In this document: positions 18,167-21,220 of the stretch, piece by piece
Layout: every line of letters starts with the position of its first letter
Position numbering within the stretch: the first letter of the stretch is position 1
From: Hyphochytrium catenoides
Taxonomy: Eukaryota; Sar; Hyphochytriomycetes; Hyphochytriales; Hyphochytriaceae
Direction of reading: 5' to 3'
Assembly: GCA_900088475.1 (NCBI GenBank)
Contig: FLMG01001058.1
Span: 1-21,220, forward strand
Length of the DNA: 21,220 bases
Notes under the pieces: model-generated
Database searches by the model: none
What the model was told of the DNA's origin: nothing
The model's input: only the letters and a program-made list of their open reading frames with translations
Program-made: the position numbers and the translations under genes

Positions 18167-20999
18167 TTAGCCATAAAATAGATCTGTGGCGGGATAGGAG
18201 TAGCTCCGTGGGCGGCCCTCTCTTTGTTCATATTTTGTACACGCCAAGGCACCTCTTTGGCTCTCCCCTCCGAGATGGCACTTTTTGCAGGAAGAGCAGT
18301 GCCATCGAGCGTTCAGCGAATCGTTGTACAACTCCATGTCGCACCATGAGAAGGAGAAAGCCTCGCCGCACTTCTCACACTTTAGACTCGGTATGCTTTC
18401 CTTCACTAGCACTCTCTGTCCACAGCAAGGCAGCGTGACCTTGTCATGGATGTATCGTGTCATATCCTTGATGCGGCTCAGGTTATGCAAGAAGCAGGGA
18501 TTGTCTCGTAGGAAGCGCGCAGCAATGACGTCCACTCCTGCTGCGAACAGCTTGGAAAACGGATTGCGGCAGATTTTGCACTGATAGAGCAAGGTGGAAC
18601 GCAATCCACAGTTAGTAAACGAGAAGAGCGAGCGCAAAAAGAAGCTGAGGAAGGGGAAAGAGACTGAAAGAGAGAGAGAGTGGCAGAGAGAGAGAGAAGA
18701 TATTGAGGGAAGAAGAGATAGCGTCAGGAAAGCGTGCATGAGAGAGACAACAAATTCAAACATAGGCGAAAGCATGTCTGCACAAACTCCAAGAAACCCA
18801 AATACCAAGACCGGACAAGGAAGGTGGAAGGCCGACGCTACCTTGCATGACTGGCTACACATCTCCCCAGCTTTGACGCAGCAACACCTGGCCCATGTGG
18901 GGTGAGCAACGGAGCATGAATTGAAGAAAATAACGATAACTATCGGGGCCCAAGATAGAGAAGGGAGAGCACAGACGAAGAGAGAAAGAGAACGGTACAA
19001 AAAGACATACCTCGCATTCCTACAGCCGCCTGAGCATTTGCAGACCATGGTCCCTGTGGCTAAGTGACCAGGAGGCAGATGGGTCAAAAGACAAGGCATG
19101 AATGGGAAAGAGGTAGATTCAACGTGGATCTTCTAGACTCACCATAACCTTCTACACTGTCAATTGAGGTAGCCCGGGAAATAGCCGAGGGGAGCAGTCC
19201 TGTGTCATAGTCCCCGCTCCACGAGAGCTTTCTTCTAGATGATCTGGAGTCTCTGTCTCGCCCAGTTTCCTTCCGTCGGTGCATCAGCGGCGAGGTAGGA
19301 AGGGAAGAAAAAGGACCTATCAGGTTCTCTCCTTTAGGTGCAATCTTCACAGATCTTATGTGGTCGGAATGAATGTCATCGGCTCCTGTGAGGACGTAGA
19401 GCGGGCCGTGGGAGCTAGGAGAAGTGGGCCAGACGGGGAGAGAGCTATGTGAAGGCGAGGAGAGAGTGACTTGAGCAGGACTTCGAGGGCTCTGAGGAGT
19501 AATTGCCCCTGACAGGTCTCGAGGGAGAAAGTGGAACATTTTGTTCCCTGTTAAAGTGTCAACTCCTAGCTTTCCTTCTCCAGGTGGAGGGAGGATTGTT
19601 AGGTATTCCTGTGGCTCCTCTGAGTCTTCAGAGAGATCTGCCAACTCCATTTCTCGACCGCCCAGGAGAGAAGAGGAGCTGCTGCCTTCGTCTCCCTCAT
19701 ACAAGTCATTAGGAAAGAAGCCAAACATAGTGGAGAACGTCCCTGCAGGTTCAGGGAGGTCTTGCATCTCTGTATCGTCCAGCGAGAGAATAGGCTTCTC
19801 AATATCGCCTTCCAGCGTCCCGGTCTCCCCTCGGTCTTCGTCACCAGTAAACGGAATAAGCTCACCAACCGGTGGGTCTATGGTGCCAGAAGGAGGTAGA
19901 GGGAAGTCTAGGCGGAAACAGTCAGTCGGCATAGATTGTGTGACAGGGAGGGATAGCGACATCCCGGCCGGAGAAGGAGATGGTGGAGCAAGTGGAAGTG
20001 CAGGAGACGATGGAGGAGCCAATGGCAGCGAAGAGGGAGGGAAGGAGCCGTATACGCCCGGCAGGGGAGAGGTGTATTCTCCAGCCCCCATATATATGTT
20101 CCCATAGTCTTCTCTCGGCAGGTCATACTCCACGCTCTGCATTGAGAGAGGAAATTGCAAGAGACACAAAGAAAGGAGAGATGGAGAGAGGGATTGTTAA
20201 TCAAGAAAAGATAGAGCGAAGAGATGGTGAGACTTTAATAAGAGCAGAAGAGAGACATATTGAATCGCTAGAAAGCAGATTTTAGAGCATGAGAATACGA
20301 TACATTGGACACTCGAAGAAAGAGAACCTGAACGAGGAGAATACTGCAGCCAGGCCTCCACCATTGCCGCCGAAGGCATGCGCCAAAAGAGTGAGGAAGA
20401 GCAACAAAGCCGCGAGAAACGGCAATTCTGTAGGGGCTAGAATGGAGACAGGCCAATGGCAGTAGGAAGAGGCCCAGTGAAATGGAGGGAAGGTATGGAG
20501 TCCTTCATCAAGTCCCTGCACTTACTGGGAGAGGGGTGAAGCCGTTCAAAGTCTGTTCTTCACTTATCCTGTCTCTTTCCTCTGTCAGTCTCTGGGCTAG
20601 GCAAGCGGGACAGACAGGAGAGAGAAGCTGCTTTCCATCTCTGCTTGTTTCTTTGAGTCGTTTCACAGTGTCGGCCCGCAAACAGCCCCTGTGAACTGCG
20701 TGGCCGCACTGTGTGAAGCGCAAATCGGCGCCCGAGCTCCCACAGAAGACGCATGGGAGAAGGGGAAGAGACGGAGGCGTAGAAAGCCTAAGAGAAGAGA
20801 TTACATCCTCTCTTAACTGAGAAGAAAGAGAGGTAGAAGGGAGAAAAGGCGAGAGAGACGAAGAAGTCTCATCCTCTCCTAGGTTGATATTAAGAAGCTG
20901 GAGGACCTCACTCTCGGCAAGCTCGTAGCTCTGCGGCGAGTGGCGGCCATACAGTGGGCCTTGCAGCTTCTCTTCGGAGGGATGGTCCAGCACATTCAT
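18167..20999 (-). CDS. RING and CXC domain protein, 5 coding exons, about 656 residues
   Basis: Coding exons, in transcript order, are 20999-20526, 20136-19143, 19053-19011, 18887-18842 and 18580-18167. Phases agree (0, 1, 2, 0) and total 1971 nt. Residues 83-133 form a C3H2C3 RING finger. Residues 159-489 are a Pro- and Ser-rich then acidic linker, probably disordered. Residues 494-526 form a CXC cysteine domain. Residues 571-633 hold a further Cys-rich tail. A RING suggests a ubiquitin ligase, and CXC domains bind DNA (tesmin, TSO1, MSL2). RING followed by CXC is the MSL2 layout, so a chromatin-bound ubiquitin ligase is the best guess, though sequence kinship to MSL2 is not shown. The start at 20999 is chosen because the frame upstream to 21068 reads as a CT-rich tract ending in a good acceptor (TAG at 21010-21008), so it is more likely an untranslated-region intron than coding. 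The first coding intron (20525-20137, 389 bases) has no clear extra exon. Confidence 0.75.
18239..18427 (-). other. C-terminal Cys-rich, zinc-ribbon-like tail
   Basis: After the CXC domain come PCCGQRV (571-577), LKCEKCGEAFSF (586-597), SWC (599) and RWHCSSCKKC (611-620), then a last Cys at 633. The paired CxxC motifs and the WHC step suggest one or two zinc-binding units of zinc-ribbon or IBR-like type. I do not recognise the exact family. Confidence 0.5.
18560..19042 (-). other. CXC (tesmin/TSO1-type) domain split over three exons
   Basis: The spliced text is VCKCSGGCRNAR, CCCVKAGEMCSQSCK, CKICRNP. It has Cys at 494, 496, 500, 505, 506, 507, 514, 518, 520 and 523 and matches the C-x-C-x3-C...C-x-C...G..C...C-x-C-x2-C-x-N pattern. 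The splices at 19011/18887 (phase 2) and 18842/18580 (phase 0) rebuild the spacing exactly, which confirms two small exons of 43 and 46 nt. The intron 18841-18581 holds a GA-rich (CT on the coding strand) microsatellite near 18666-18700. Confidence 0.85.
20601..20753 (-). other. RING finger, C3H2C3
   Basis: Ligands are C83-x2-C86-x11-C98-x-H100-x2-H103-x2-C106-x23-C130-x2-C133, read from CVFCGSSG, QCGHAVHRGC and VCPAC. The H-x2-H pair makes it RING-H2 rather than the HC type of classical MSL2. The long gap before the last pair is Lys/Arg-rich. Confidence 0.8.
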
Positions 21000-21220
21000 G
21001 GGGTTGGCTAGCACGACCCAATCCGAAGTGTGCGAGAGAAGAGAGACGAAAAGAATTATCAGAATCATTGCGACTAGACAAGTCTCAGAAACAAAGCTCT
21101 TACAGGTAAATGCGATGAGAGAGATAACATATGGGAAAGTAAAACGCCTGGAAGACAGGGAAGCGATAGAGCAGACAGCGCAAGAAGAGAGAAGCCAAAG
21201 GGAAGAACGAGTGCGAGAGA
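21000..21220 (-). other. 5' flank of the RING-CXC gene with a possible leader intron
   Basis: On the - strand, a donor (CCT|GTAAGA, GT at 21103-21102) and a CT-rich tract ending in TAG (21010-21008) bracket a likely 94-base intron in the 5' leader. Upstream is an acceptor-like CTTCCAG. A short frame starting ATG at about 21130 would run out of frame into the first coding exon, so it would be at most an upstream ORF. Confidence 0.35.

Noticed and set aside
18591-18830. Hydrophobic frame within the - strand gene suggesting membrane segments
   Set aside because: It is intron 18841-18581 read through; CT-rich introns translate to Leu/Ser/Phe runs. Splicing it out restores the CXC spacing.
19541-20107. 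188-codon open frame on the + strand
   Set aside because: It lies opposite the large coding exon 20136-19143, whose frame carries the phase-correct link to the CXC domain. It has no domain and is a shadow of the Ser/Pro-rich linker.
18167-20999. CXC domain as part of a transposon (CxC motifs occur near some transposases)
   Set aside because: No transposase motif, terminal repeats or target duplication is seen, and the domain is in a multi-exon gene with a RING finger.
21000-21068. Signal-peptide-like start (MILIILFVSLL) for the - strand gene
   Set aside because: The hydrophobic stretch is the translation of a CT-rich tract that ends in an acceptor-like TAG. A secreted RING-CXC protein would make little sense. 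ATG 20999 is preferred, though not proven.
1-21220. tRNA genes, CRISPR arrays, insertion sequences or viral genes
   Set aside because: None was recognised on either strand by eye. The only repeats are short tandem duplications, CT/GA microsatellites and coding domain repeats.

Overview
The window comes from a eukaryotic nuclear genome with many introns, most likely a protist. The + strand carries long chains of short exons separated by introns of about 90 to 360 bases. Donors are GT (one is GC), acceptors are AG, and most introns are CT-rich on the coding strand. The sequence does not fix the species. A free-standing MEKHLA-domain gene suggests an algal or plastid-related lineage, and a chromerid-like alga would fit the base composition and intron style, but that is only an inference.

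Layout: positions 1-553 hold no recognisable gene. A three-exon + strand gene at 554-1928 encodes a stand-alone MEKHLA (PAS-related) protein of about 324 residues. Positions 1929-2761 look intergenic or 5' untranslated. Positions 2762-17671 form one very large + strand gene. I could chain 33 exons (32 introns) with every splice phase agreeing, giving a 7665-nt CDS of 2554 residues. On the - strand, a convergent gene at 20999-18167 has five coding exons and about 656 residues.

The large protein reads: basic N-terminus; ankyrin repeats; a first array of about 20 TRAF-type Cys/His fingers, interrupted by a Tudor-like insert on a phase-symmetric exon; ankyrin repeats; coiled coils with a segment resembling the dynein microtubule-binding stalk, into which a disordered AT-hook-like stretch is inserted; an IQ-like segment and more ankyrin repeats; and a second array of about 14 TRAF-type fingers. 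The order ankyrin then TRAF fingers therefore occurs twice, which suggests an old internal duplication or the fusion of two related genes. Near the 3' end one more finger lies in another frame, beyond the stop.

The - strand protein has a C3H2C3 RING finger, a long acidic and proline-rich linker, a CXC (tesmin/TSO1-type) cysteine domain spread over three exons, and a cysteine-rich C-terminal tail. RING plus CXC is the layout of MSL2-type chromatin ubiquitin ligases. TRAF fingers, ankyrin repeats and a RING-CXC protein would suit ubiquitin or chromatin signalling, but no operon-like logic links eukaryotic neighbours, so the genes may be unrelated in function.
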